In this document: one piece after another, positions 8,009-17,595 of the stretch
How the letters are laid out: every line of letters starts with the position of its first letter
Numbering within the stretch: the first letter of the stretch is position 1
NCBI RefSeq assembly: GCF_040256395.1
Contig: NZ_CP158298.1
Location: forward strand, 124,001 to 188,000
Direction: 5' to 3'
Source of the DNA: Deinococcus sonorensis KR-87
GTDB taxonomy: Bacteria > Deinococcota > Deinococci > Deinococcales > Deinococcaceae
Length of the DNA stretch: 64,000 nucleotides
Program-made: the position numbers and the translations under genes
Notes under the pieces: model-generated
The model's input: the letters and a program-made list of their open reading frames with translations, nothing else
Databases searched by the model: none
What the model was told of the DNA's origin: nothing

Positions 8009-10513
8009 TCACTGAAGCAGATCCCCCACCGACGCGGCGTCCTGCGGGCGCGCGAACAGGTACCCCTGCGCTTCCTGGCACCCCAGGGCGATCAGGGCCC
8101 GCCGCTGTGTTTCGGTCTCCACGCCTTCAGCGACCACCCGCATGCCGACCCCGTGCGCGAGCGTCACCACCGCGCGCACGATCGACGCTTCGGTGGCCGT
8201 GAGGTCTTCGGTCAGGTCGCGCACGAACGACTGATCGACTTTCACGACGCTGGCAGGCAGCTGACGCAGGTAACTCAGGCTGCTGTACCCCGTGCCGAAG
8301 TCGTCAATCGCGACACTCACCCCCAGGTCGCGCAGCGCCCGCAGGCGCTCGGCGTTCGCCCGCACGTCCCGCATCGCCGCGGACTCGGTCACTTCAATTT
8401 CCAGCAAGTCCGGCGCGAGCCCCTCTGCCCTGAGGGCGTCCTGCACGTCCTGCAGGAAGTGCTCCCGGGCGAGCTCCATCGCCGAGACGTTCACGGCGAC
8501 CGTGACGGGTGTGCCGGCCGCCGCCCAGCGCTGGCCCTGCCGGCACGCCTGCCGCAGCACTGCCTGACCCAGCGGGTGGATCACGCCGCTCTCCTCCGCC
8601 ACCGGAATGAACACGCCCGGTGAGACGGTGCCGCGCTCCGGGTGCCGCCAGCGCGCGAGCGCCTCCACCGCCATCACCCGCCCGTCGGCGAGCCGCACCC
8701 GCGGCTGCCACGCGACGGTGACCTCGCCGCGCGCCAGCCCCGCCCGGAGCTCGTCGGCCAGGCGGGCCCGGTCATGCCGGGCCTCGTCCGAGCGTTCGTC
8801 ATACACCGCGACCCGGTGCTTCCCGGCCGCTTTCCCGCTGTACATCGCCACGTCCGCCCGCCGCAGCAGCTCCTCGGGCTCGACATGAGCGTCGCTCCAG
8901 GCCACGCCGACGCTTGCCGTGAGGCGCACCTCAGGCGCGCCCTGCACGCGGACCGGACGTTCGAGCGCGCTCAGGACATGCCCGGCGAGGACCAGCAGCG
9001 CCCCGGCGTCCCGGGTGACGAGCACGAACTCGTCCCCGCTGTACCGGGCGATGAACGCGTCCGGCGCGGCCCGGCGCAACCGACCGGCCATCCGGACCAA
9101 CACCCGGTCGCCCACCGCGTGGCCGTACAGGTCGTTCACGCGCTTGAATTCGTCGAGGTCAATGAACAGCACACCGCAGTGAGGCTCCTGCGCTTCCTGG
9201 TGCAGGAAGCGCAGCAACGCCGGTCGGTTGGCGAGGCCGGTGGTGGCGTCGGTGTACGCGAGGTGCTCAAGCTGCGCCTGCGCCGCGACGCGCTCGGTGA
9301 TATTGTCGTTTACGGTGATCAGGCCGGCAGGTCGGCCGTCCGGATGCCGGGCGATGGTCATGCGGCAGCGCACGTCCAGCTGACGGCCACTCCGGTGCGT
9401 CTGCACCACCTGCCCTTCCCAGTAGCCGCGCTCCTCGACGCTCTTGAGGAACGCGCCCTCGTCCGGCATCCGGAAATCGGTGGGGATCAGCTCCCGCAGG
9501 TCGCGGCCCTCGAGCTCCTCACGCTGCCAGCCGTACAGTCGGGCCGCGGCGGGATTCCAGGTCCGGAGTCGGAAATGCTCATCGCAGCTGATGACCGCCT
9601 CGCTCATGTCCTCCAGCACCCGGGCCTGCTGCTCCAGCTGCGCCTGCGCGTGCTTACGGTCTGTGACGTCCGCCGCGGTGTCGACGGTGAGGGTGACGCG
9701 CCCATCAACGTCCCGCAGCGTGGCGCGGTGGTAGCGGACGTCCATGATCCGCCCCTGACGAGTGACGCGCCGCGCCTCGCCCACCCCCTGAAGCTGCCCA
9801 CCCTGCGGGACCGGCGCCGGAGGCGGTCCGTCGACCTGCAGTTCTGGCGGTGCCTGACCGAGCACCTGGGCGGCCAGGTGGCCGTAGAGGTGCTCGGCGG
9901 CCCGATTCCAGACGCAGACGGCCCCGGCGTCATCCACCGCGTAGGTGGCGAGCGGGATCGCCTCAATCAGGGCGCGCAGCTGCTCGCGTTCATGGCGGAC
10001 GGTCTTCAGCGCCAGCCGCTGCGACAGCAACGATTCGGCGAGGTGCGCGAACGCCTCAAGGTCCTGCAGCTCCGACGGGCTGAAGGTCCGCGGCCGACGG
10101 TCCACCGCACACAGCGTGCCGAGCACCTGGCCGTCGAGGGTGCGCAGCGGCACGGCCGCGTACGCAACGACGGCGCCGGAGCGGGCGAGCGGCAGGTCGC
10201 AGAAGTCCGGGTGGACGCGTGTGTCGGCGGCCACACTCAGGGACCCGCGCTCCACCACCCGCGCGCAGAACGAGTGGCGCACACTCACGTGGCCCGCGTC
10301 GCCGCTGCTCACCGCGAGGGTCACCTGCCGCTGCGCGTCGACGATGTTCACCGCGACGACCGGCACCTGCAGTGCACGGGCCGCCAGGGCCACCAGCGTG
10401 TCGAGGGCCGGGTCCGCGGTGCGGCTGGGCAGGTCATGGCGGGCCAGGGCGAGCAGCCGTTCAGGAGCGGTCAGGCGTGAACTGAACCCGCCGGGTTGGC
10501 CGGCATTCATCAT
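8009..10513 (-). CDS. GAF-PAS-PAS-GGDEF-EAL cyclic-di-GMP protein
   Basis: 834 residues. In order: GAF (about 25-170), PAS (185-290), PAS (300-410), GGDEF (415-570) and EAL (590-830). The GGDEF loop is SGDEF (residues 492-496), a variant compatible with cyclase activity. The EAL part keeps EAL (617-619), IEVTES and IDDFGTGYSS, so phosphodiesterase activity is likely. No membrane segment, so it is a cytoplasmic sensor that makes or degrades cyclic-di-GMP in response to small-molecule or redox input. It stands alone, back to back with nothing obvious. Which activity dominates cannot be told. Confidence 0.93.
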   Translation of the reverse strand: MMNAGQPGGFSSRLTAPERLLALARHDLPSRTADPALDTLVALAARALQVPVVAVNIVDAQRQVTLAVSSGDAGHVSVRHSFCARVVERGSLSVAADTRVHPDFCDLPLARSGAVVAYAAVPLRTLDGQVLGTLCAVDRRPRTFSPSELQDLEAFAHLAESLLSQRLALKTVRHEREQLRALIEAIPLATYAVDDAGAVCVWNRAAEHLYGHLAAQVLGQAPPELQVDGPPPAPVPQGGQLQGVGEARRVTRQGRIMDVRYHRATLRDVDGRVTLTVDTAADVTDRKHAQAQLEQQARVLEDMSEAVISCDEHFRLRTWNPAAARLYGWQREELEGRDLRELIPTDFRMPDEGAFLKSVEERGYWEGQVVQTHRSGRQLDVRCRMTIARHPDGRPAGLITVNDNITERVAAQAQLEHLAYTDATTGLANRPALLRFLHQEAQEPHCGVLFIDLDEFKRVNDLYGHAVGDRVLVRMAGRLRRAAPDAFIARYSGDEFVLVTRDAGALLVLAGHVLSALERPVRVQGAPEVRLTASVGVAWSDAHVEPEELLRRADVAMYSGKAAGKHRVAVYDERSDEARHDRARLADELRAGLARGEVTVAWQPRVRLADGRVMAVEALARWRHPERGTVSPGVFIPVAEESGVIHPLGQAVLRQACRQGQRWAAAGTPVTVAVNVSAMELAREHFLQDVQDALRAEGLAPDLLEIEVTESAAMRDVRANAERLRALRDLGVSVAIDDFGTGYSSLSYLRQLPASVVKVDQSFVRDLTEDLTATEASIVRAVVTLAHGVGMRVVAEGVETETQRRALIALGCQEAQGYLFARPQDAASVGDLLQ

Positions 10514-10713
10514 GGCGGCACGTTACCGGCGCCGGTATCACGCCCCTCTGACAGGGCGAACCACGCTGGCCCGCACGTCCGGCTGCGCTACCCATGGCCG
10601 GACGCGGCCGAGACCCGGCCGCCTGCTCGAACCGACGCCGTCCTGACCAGCGGCGATGCGGCGCGCCTGAGGCGGCGGGCTGACCTCACCCCCTCCACCA
10701 CGGCTCGGGACCG

Positions 10714-11340
10714 TCACCTCAGGTGCAGCTGATCGTTGACACCCAGAATGCCCCACCTGTGATGGACGTCGTACTGGAGGGTGGTGAAGCCGGTGTCGCC
10801 GAAGGCGAACCAGGCGCCCCCGCTGCCGGGGGGGCACGCCGCACTCACGATGTTCCGCATCACCGCGTTTAGGATCCCGCCATGGGCCACAACCAGGACG
10901 TGCGCACCGGGAAGCGTCAGCAGCTGTTCCAGTGCCGCCCCGGCACGGCGGTGCATGGCGGCGCGTGATTCGCTCCCCGGCCCGAAGGGAGGCGTGTGGG
11001 GTGGACTGACATCTGCGTGCGGAAAACGGCGGTGGACTTCCTCGAGCGGCAGTCCCGCCACCGGGCTGTTGTCGTGTTCCAGCCAGGCGTCGTCCGGGTG
11101 GGGCTCCACGTTGAGTGCGGCACCCAACAGCCGGGCCGTTTCGTGCGCGCGTTGGAGGGGCGAGCAGATCAGGTGGTCAATCATCCGCCGCTCCGCCACC
11201 CACCGGGCCGCGAGGCGGGCCACCTGGCCGCGGCCCTTGTCCGTCAGGGGTGAATCGTAGCGGCCCTCATGGACGCGTTCGTCATCCGCGGCGGACCAGC
11301 CGTGCCGCAACAGGGTGATGGACTTGATCGGTTCGGTCAT
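10714..11340 (-). CDS. Histidine phosphatase (phosphoglycerate mutase-like) family protein
   Basis: The ATG at 11340 gives MTEPIKSITLLRHG, placing the LLRHG catalytic motif at its usual position near the N-terminus; longer starts add non-protein-like sequence. Other family landmarks: SPLQRAHETARLLG and a second catalytic histidine in VLVVAHGGILNAVM. About 208 residues, typical of broad-specificity acid phosphatases of the RHG superfamily (CobC/GpmB-like). Cytoplasmic. The substrate is unknown. It is divergent from the CPBP gene at 11644. Confidence 0.9.
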   Translation of the reverse strand: MTEPIKSITLLRHGWSAADDERVHEGRYDSPLTDKGRGQVARLAARWVAERRMIDHLICSPLQRAHETARLLGAALNVEPHPDDAWLEHDNSPVAGLPLEEVHRRFPHADVSPPHTPPFGPGSESRAAMHRRAGAALEQLLTLPGAHVLVVAHGGILNAVMRNIVSAACPPGSGGAWFAFGDTGFTTLQYDVHHRWGILGVNDQLHLR

Positions 11341-11643
11341 GTTCAGTGGTGTCCTTGTCTGGAGGTGGATGGTGCAGGTCTTGGGGTCCGCAGGCCCGGA
11401 GCGACATGCGCTGGACGAACGCCACACTGCAGCCGCGGCATCCGGGCATGCTCGCCCTGCGATGGCGAGCGTGCCGCACAGCGTAGCGGCGGCATCCACG
11501 TGCGCCGTCATCCGCTGAGGGCACGCGCGGCGTCATCCGAACGGATGACGTGGCGCCAGACGCGTCCCTCTACCTTGACCGCACCGCCCGGCTGGAAGCG
11601 TGATGGTGCACATCAGGGGCGAAGGCCCACCAGGAGCTCACCT
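11341..11643. other. Divergent intergenic region
   Basis: About 300 bp between the phosphatase and the first CPBP gene. It should hold promoters for both, but I see no convincing -35/-10 pair or inverted repeat, and no gene. Confidence 0.4.
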
Positions 11644-12444
11644 ATGACCACACCGATGTCCGTACCCATGTCCACGTTGCCTGCTCAGCCTCTGCGGTTT
11701 GCCGTGCTGGTGATGCTTGGGCTGGAGGCCGTCCTGCTGCTGTGCCTGGGCGCCGCCCGGCTGTTCCTGCCTGAGGTTTCACTGCTGGACCTGGACGCGC
11801 CGATCCTGCTGATCAACGCGGTGGTGGCGGGCGTGCTGCTGACCCGGCTCGGCTGGTGGCGTGCCGCGGGGTTCACCCGCGTCGGGCGGCCCGGCGACTT
11901 GTGGCTGCTGGCCCTGCCGGTGGCGCTGCTGGTGGGACCGGCGGTGCTGGTTGGCGTGGATCTTCCGCCGCTCGGCCGCGCATTGACGCTGACGCTGATC
12001 ACGCTCCTGATCGCGTTTCAGGAGGAAGCCATCTTTCGTGGGGTGCTGCTGCACGCGCTGACGCCGTTGGGGACGCGGAAGGCGGTGCTCGGGTCGGCCG
12101 CGCTGTTCGGGGCCATCCACATCAACTCCCTGCTGGTCGGACGTGATCCGGCCTTCGTGGCGGTGCAGGTCGTCGCGTCGCTGCTGGGCGGCGTGGGGTT
12201 CGCCGCGCTGCGCCTGCGGCTCGGCTCCATCTGGCCGCTGATCCTGCTGCACGCTCTGAATGATTTTGTTCAGTTCAGCGCGGCGGGTGGCCTCGCTGTG
12301 GAGCACGCGTCCGTGATGCTGCTGGTCGCGAAGCTGAGCATTTCGCTGCTGATTGCCGTGTACGGCCTGCGGCTGCTGCGTGCCGGCACCAGGCCCGGGG
12401 GCGCGGGGGCCGCCCCCCGTCCGCTCCGCCACCCGGGCACCTGA
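11644..12444 (+). CDS. CPBP family intramembrane metalloprotease, copy 1
   Basis: 266 residues with about seven hydrophobic segments and the CPBP (CAAX protease/bacteriocin-processing, Abi) motifs: EEAIFRGVLLHAL (EExxxR), FGAIHINSLL (motif 2 His) and LLHALNDFVQFS (motif 3 His/Asn). Glutamates and histidines for the intramembrane metal site are present. The ATG at 11644 follows CAGGAG. A second CPBP gene follows 148 bp later in the same direction. Family members process prenylated or bacteriocin-like peptides or anti-sigma factors; the target here is unknown. Confidence 0.88.
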   Translation: MTTPMSVPMSTLPAQPLRFAVLVMLGLEAVLLLCLGAARLFLPEVSLLDLDAPILLINAVVAGVLLTRLGWWRAAGFTRVGRPGDLWLLALPVALLVGPAVLVGVDLPPLGRALTLTLITLLIAFQEEAIFRGVLLHALTPLGTRKAVLGSAALFGAIHINSLLVGRDPAFVAVQVVASLLGGVGFAALRLRLGSIWPLILLHALNDFVQFSAAGGLAVEHASVMLLVAKLSISLLIAVYGLRLLRAGTRPGGAGAAPRPLRHPGT

Positions 12445-12592
12445 GCGTCACCCAGGGAGGCGCTTCGGGTGGTGCGCCTTCCCAGCCCGTCGGCACGACT
12501 CCTGATTGTGTTCCACCCGGCGCCTGCGGCGCTCCGTCTGCACCGCGTGGCCGTCCACCTGCCGCGTCTCGTCCCTTGAGGAGGTTCTGCTC

Positions 12593-13372
12593 ATGACCAC
12601 ACTTCGTTCCTCGTCCCGCCCGGCCGTCGCCCAGGCATTCCGGACGCTGTATCCGCTGGGCCTGCTGGGCATTGCAGCGCTGCTCCCCAGCCTGCCTTCG
12701 ATGCTGCGGCCACTGATCGCCCTGAAGCCCGAGGGGGCCCCGCCGCTGTGGGTGCTGGTCACGTTGTCGAGCGTGCAGGCGAGCGTGATGCTGGCGGCGG
12801 CGGTGCTGGCAGGCGGGTACGCCGCTCCGCGGCTGGGGCTGCACAGCCGGCTGCTGCAGCGTGACGGCCGCGGCCTTCGCCGGGACCTGCCGGTGGCGCT
12901 GCCCACCGGGCTGCTGGCCGGCGCGCTGGTCGTGGGTCTGGACCTGCTGTTCAAGCCGTATCTGGGTGAAGCGTGGCTGGCGGCGGCGGCGCAGCAGCCA
13001 CGCACGTTGGCCATCACCGTGTCCGGCCTACTGTACGGCGGGCTGACCGAGGAACTGCTGCTGCGCTGGGGGGTCATGAGCGTGCTGGCCCTGGCGCTGT
13101 GGAAAGCGGCGGCCCGCCGTCACCCGCAGGCGCCCGCCTGGGTGAGTGTCATGGCGCTGCTGCTCGCGGCGCTGGCGTTCGGTGCGGCGCACCTGGCCGC
13201 CGTGACCCTCTACGCCCCGCTGAGCGCGGTGCTGGTGGCGCGCACCGTGCTGCTGAACGCCCTGGTGGGCGTGGCGTGCGGCTGGCTGTTCTTCCGGCGC
13301 TCGCTGGAAGCGGGCATGCTGGCGCACGCGGCGTCGCACGTCAGCCTGACGCTGCTCGCGCTGCTCGCGTGA
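12593..13372 (+). CDS. CPBP family intramembrane metalloprotease, copy 2
   Basis: 259 residues, polytopic, with TEELLLRWGVMSVLA (EExxxR motif), FGAAHLAAV and LAHAASHVSLTLLA (His motifs 2 and 3). The start at 12593 follows GAGGAGG. It lies downstream of the other CPBP gene; sequence identity between them is low beyond the motifs, so the pair is either an old duplication or two separately recruited enzymes. A strong hairpin follows the stop codon. Confidence 0.88.
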   Translation: MTTLRSSSRPAVAQAFRTLYPLGLLGIAALLPSLPSMLRPLIALKPEGAPPLWVLVTLSSVQASVMLAAAVLAGGYAAPRLGLHSRLLQRDGRGLRRDLPVALPTGLLAGALVVGLDLLFKPYLGEAWLAAAAQQPRTLAITVSGLLYGGLTEELLLRWGVMSVLALALWKAAARRHPQAPAWVSVMALLLAALAFGAAHLAAVTLYAPLSAVLVARTVLLNALVGVACGWLFFRRSLEAGMLAHAASHVSLTLLALLA

Positions 13373-13379
13373 GCGGCAC

Positions 13380-13403
13380 GGGTGGGCGCAGGCCCACCCA
13401 CTT
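13380..13403 (+). terminator. Rho-independent terminator after CPBP copy 2
   Basis: GGGTGGGC, loop GCAG, GCCCACCC (8-bp perfect stem), followed by ACTTT. It lies 8 bp after the CPBP stop and separates that gene from the response regulator. Confidence 0.6.
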
Positions 13404-13432
13404 TCATAAAGGAGCGGTTAACATGGGAGGGT

Positions 13433-14077
13433 ATGTTGCCCTCCCTGCCTGTCCGGGTGCTGGTGGTCGACGACCATGCGGTGGTCCGGCAGGGGATCCG
13501 CATGTTCCTCGCCACCGCCGAACACATTGAAATCGTCGGTGAGGCCAGCAATGGCCAGGAAGCGCTCGCGCTGAGTGCCCAGGTCGCACCGCACGTGGTC
13601 CTGATGGACCTCAACATGCCGGTGATGGATGGCGTCACCGCCATTCGCGAAGTGCGCGCGCAGCACGCGGAGATTGAGATCATCGCTCTCACCAGCGTGC
13701 TGGAGGACCGCAAGGTCGTGGACGCCGTGCAGGCCGGCGCCACCGGGTACCTGCTGAAAGACACCGACGCGGACGCGCTGGAAGCGGCCATTCATGCTGC
13801 GGCGCGCGGCGAGGTGACCCTGCACCCGGAAGCGGCGAAACGGCTGGCCCGCGAGCTGCGCACGCCGGACATGCGCGAGCACCTCACGCCGCGCGAAACG
13901 GAGATTCTGAAACTCGTCGCGCATGGCCGCACCAACAAGGAGATCGCTCGAACCCTGACCATCGAGGAACCCACCGTGAAGACGCACGTCGCGCGGATAC
14001 TCGCGAAGCTGAACCTCGCGTCCCGCACGCAGGCGGCCATTTTCGCGTACCGGGAGGGCTTGATCGGCGTTGAGTGA
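13433..14077 (+). CDS. NarL/LiaR-family response regulator
   Basis: 214 residues: an N-terminal receiver domain (VRVLVVDDHAVVRQGIRMFL; phosphorylated Asp in VVLMDLNMPVMDG; Thr in IALTSV; Lys in GYLLKDTD) and a C-terminal LuxR HTH (LTPRETEILKLVAHGRTNKE). The ATG at 13433 follows GGGAGG; the in-frame upstream codons overlap the terminator and are rejected. It overlaps the following kinase gene by 8 bp, forming a classical two-component operon. Confidence 0.93.
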   Translation: MLPSLPVRVLVVDDHAVVRQGIRMFLATAEHIEIVGEASNGQEALALSAQVAPHVVLMDLNMPVMDGVTAIREVRAQHAEIEIIALTSVLEDRKVVDAVQAGATGYLLKDTDADALEAAIHAAARGEVTLHPEAAKRLARELRTPDMREHLTPRETEILKLVAHGRTNKEIARTLTIEEPTVKTHVARILAKLNLASRTQAAIFAYREGLIGVE

Positions 14078-16917
14078 CGCTGCACCGGCCCGGTCACCAC
14101 GGCTGTCCCCGCCGCTGCCCGTCCGGGTGATGCTGGCGGTCGCGCTGCTGCTGCTGCTGCTGGGCACCGCCGTCACCGGCGCCGTCACGTCAGGGTTCCG
14201 GGAAACGCGGCGTCACGCGGCCACCCTGGCCAGCCAGGGGGTCGAAGCGCAGATTGAGCGGCGGCTCACGGACCTGGCGGCGCGCGAGGCGGCGCTGAGT
14301 GAAGCGCGCCTGCTCAAAGCGGCCGCCAGCACCCGCATCGCGGCGCAGGCGTGGCCGGGGCTGCTCGCGGCGGGGGCGGACCCCCGCCCGGTCACGCTGG
14401 CCGTCAGCCGGACCGGCGCCCTCTATGACCCGGCGCCCACCCGGCGCAGTGACCTGTGGATCAACCGCAACCGTCCGATCGACCGGGACGTGCGCCGCGA
14501 CATCGAGGATTCGCGGTTGCTCGACGCGCTGCTGCCCCCGCTGCTGGCCGAGAGTCCCGATACCGCGGCGCTGTATTTCCTGAGCCGGCGGAATGTCGTG
14601 CGGTACGTCCCGCCGATCGGCCTGCACCGGCTGGTGGCCGCCTCGCTGGATTTCACGGCCCAGCCGGTCTTCACGGGCGCGCAGCACCCGGGTGCCGCGG
14701 GGCGCACGGTGTGGTCGCCCCCGTACCTGGATGACGTCGGGGCATGGACTGCTGGTGAGTGCCAGCACGCCCGTCGTCGTGCAGGGCCGCTTTCGCGGCA
14801 TCATCGCCGCGGACGTCTCGCTCACCCGCCTCGCTCAGGCGCTCGCCTCCCTGAAACCCACGCCGGGCGGATTCGCCGTGCTGCTCGACCGGTCCGGCCG
14901 GGTCCTCGCCGCGCCGGACCGGGCCTGGACCGTCCTGCTCGGCCAGCGGCCGCCCCGCGACCCGAAGCGGCAGCTGGCCGTGTCGCTGCTGCACGCCCCG
15001 GGATCGGCCCTGCGTTCCCTGCGTGCCCGGCTGGGGGGCCGAACGCCGGGGGTCCAGCCGCTGACCGCACGGGGCGCCGCGTACCTGCTGGCGCAGGCCC
15101 CGATGCCCGCCACCGGGTGGACGCTGCTGCTGCTCGCGCCCCGCGACGAAGTCACGGCCCAGTACGGCAGCGTGGCGCAGGCCATCACCCGGGACGCCGA
15201 CCGCACGCTCCGCTGGACGGTGGCCCTGCTGCTCGGGTGCTTTCTGATGGGTCTCGTGACGGCGGGGCGTCTGGCCCAGACCGGCATCATCCGTCCGGTC
15301 GCCCGACTGACCCGCGCGGCCCGGGACGTCGCCGGCGGCCGGCTCGACGTGCGCCTCCCCGACGGCGCCCGCGATGAGTTCGGTCTGCTCGCCCGGACCT
15401 TCAACGTCATGCTCGGCAGCCTGCAGGCGCACGCGCACACGCTGAAACGCAGTGAGGAACGGTATGAGCTCGCGGTGCGCGGCTCCAACGACGGCCTGTG
15501 GGACTGGCACATGGACAGCGGCGAGGTGTATTACTCGGGGCGCTGGATGGGCATGCTCGGTGACCCGGCCGAGCCGCGCAGCGGCACCGTCGACACCTGG
15601 ACGGACCGGCTGCATCCCGACGACCGCGAACGCATTCTGCGGCGGCTCGCGCACCTGCAGGCGAACCGCGACGATCTGCTTGAATTCGAGTGTCGCCTGC
15701 GCCACCAGGACGGTCAGTACCGTTGGATTCTGTCGCGCGCCGCCGTCCAGCGGAACGCTTCTGGGCGTCCCGTGCGGCTCGCCGGCTCCCACACCGACAT
15801 CACCGACCGCGTCGAGGCCCTGCGGGTGCTGGAGGACCGCGTGGCCGCGCGAACGCGCGACCTGGAGGCGCTGCTGTCCGTCACGCGGAACCTGACGTAC
15901 GCCGAGCAGCTCAAGGACAACCTCGATCGCCTGGCGCACAGCGTGGTCTCGGCCACCGGCGCCAGCGCCGTCACGGTCCTGCTGAACGACGCCACCGGCA
16001 GCACCGCAGAGGGACACGCCTTGAGCGTGGGCGCGGCGGACTGCCCCGGACCGCGGCGCGGCCCGCCGATGCCGCCCGCGCCGAACCCGCTTCGCCCGCG
16101 CGACCCGCCCTCCACCTTGACCGGCGGGCCTGAGGTCATCACCCTGCCGCTGGTGTACGGCGAGCGGCACCTCGGCCTGCTCCGCGCGTCCTACGCGGAT
16201 CCGGCGCGGGTGGACGACAACGAGCGGCGCCTGCTGGGCGGCCTGGCCACCCAGGCGGCGGTGGTGGTGGAAAACGCGCGGCTGTTCGCGGCCGCGCAGA
16301 ATCACGCGGCGCTCGAGGAACGGCAGAAGCTCGCACGCGACCTGCATGACAGCGTCAGTCAGGCGCTCTACGGCATTGCCCTGGGGGGCCGGACAGCGCT
16401 GCGGCACCTCGAGCGTGCGCCGGACCAGGCGCCGGACGCGGTGCGGTACATGCTGAGCCTGGCCGAGGCGGGCCTCGCAGAAATGCGCGCCCTGATCTTC
16501 GAGCTGCGCCCCGAGTCTCTGGAGCAGGAGGGCCTCAGCATGGCCCTGACGAAGCTCGCCTCCGCGCTGCACGCCCGCCACGCGCTCGAGGTGTCGCTCG
16601 ACGTGTGCGGCGAGCCGGGCGTGCCACTCGACAGCAAAGTGGCGCTGCTGCGCATCGCGCAGGAGGCGACGCACAACACCGTGAAGCACGCGCGCGCGCG
16701 CACCGTCCAGCTGACACTGACGTGCGGGCCGGACACGGTCGTGCTCGACATCCAGGACGATGGCGCAGGATTCGACGTGAACGACACTGGGCACGGTGGC
16801 CTCGGTCAGACGTCCATGCGCGAACGTGCCCGTGGGATCGGCGGCACCTGCACCGTCACGAGTGAAGCTGGCCGAGGCACCCGGGTCCGCGTCGAAGCGC
16901 CCGTGCACTGCCCCTGA
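14070..16917 (+). pseudogene. LiaS/NarX-type sensor histidine kinase, frameshifted
   Basis: Starts at TTG 14070, overlapping the regulator. Order: TM1, an extracytoplasmic Cache-like sensor region, TM2, HAMP, PAS (GSNDGLWDWHMDSGEVYYSG), GAF, HisKA_3 (QKLARDLHDSVSQALYG) and HATPase_c (DDGAGFDV). The frame changes at about 14738: the first frame reads YLDDVGAWTAG while the next reads SGHGLLVSASTPVV. Removing one G from the GGGG run gives a smooth YLDDVGHGLLVS. All catalytic residues lie after the shift, so as read the product is a 230-residue sensor stub unless the shift is an assembly error. Partner: the regulator at 13433. Confidence 0.88.
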
Positions 16918-17595
16918 CGGGCGGTCGCGTTCACCTTCACGGTCACCGGGTGGTGGCGGCGCTCGAGGCGGTGAAGTTTCCCTGGAGGGCGGTTCAGCAA
17001 TGACGCCGTTCAAAGGCAGGGCTCGCGTCGTGGGGTGATGCCCGCGACGACGTCCGGCCCGGCCCTCACCGATGCGGAATGGGGGCGACGCTCCACGCCG
17101 TCTGGTCACCTCGGTCGACACGGGAAACCCGTCCCGGATGGCTTTGGCGACGTATCATCGACGCGATCCTGTCGGTCCAGTGCGGTGCTATCACCAGGCA
17201 CGCGCTTCCCGAAGCGAGACCACCGTGGCCCACCGGCCCTTCCCATGTCCGTCACGGACTGCTCAGCAACGTCTGGAAGCGGGTCAAGAGCGCTGTTCGG
17301 AACCAGGACCGCGGACGAAGCGGACGGGCGTCCGATGCGCACGCCGCGCAGCAGGCGCGGGCGCGGCTCAGCGGGAAGACCGGTGCTGGACCTGAACGCG
17401 CCTGGTCAGGGTGGGCGGCTGCGTCCCGGCGCGATGGCAGCGCGGTCCGGTGATGTGCGCTCGATACTCCGTCGGCAGGAGGGGCGCGGCCGGGGGCTGC
17501 CGGCGCGCCGGGACCTGCCGGTTCACAGGACCGCGGGCGCCCACCCGTCTGACGGGGGGCGCACGGCCCTGGTCGTGAAGCGGCAGGATGGACGC
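16918..17595. other. No gene seen
   Basis: About 680 bp between the kinase and the LtrA gene. Open frames cross it on both strands, but their composition is Arg/Pro/Gly-rich and looks like background of a high-GC genome. No repeat or clear promoter noticed. Confidence 0.5.

Noticed and set aside
14725..14760. Programmed ribosomal frameshift in the LiaS-like kinase
   Set aside because: No slippery heptamer and stimulatory structure recognised; a homopolymer indel explains it more simply.
14671..17121. 816-codon open frame on the minus strand
   Set aside because: Lies opposite the sensor kinase, which has full domain motifs; shadow composition.
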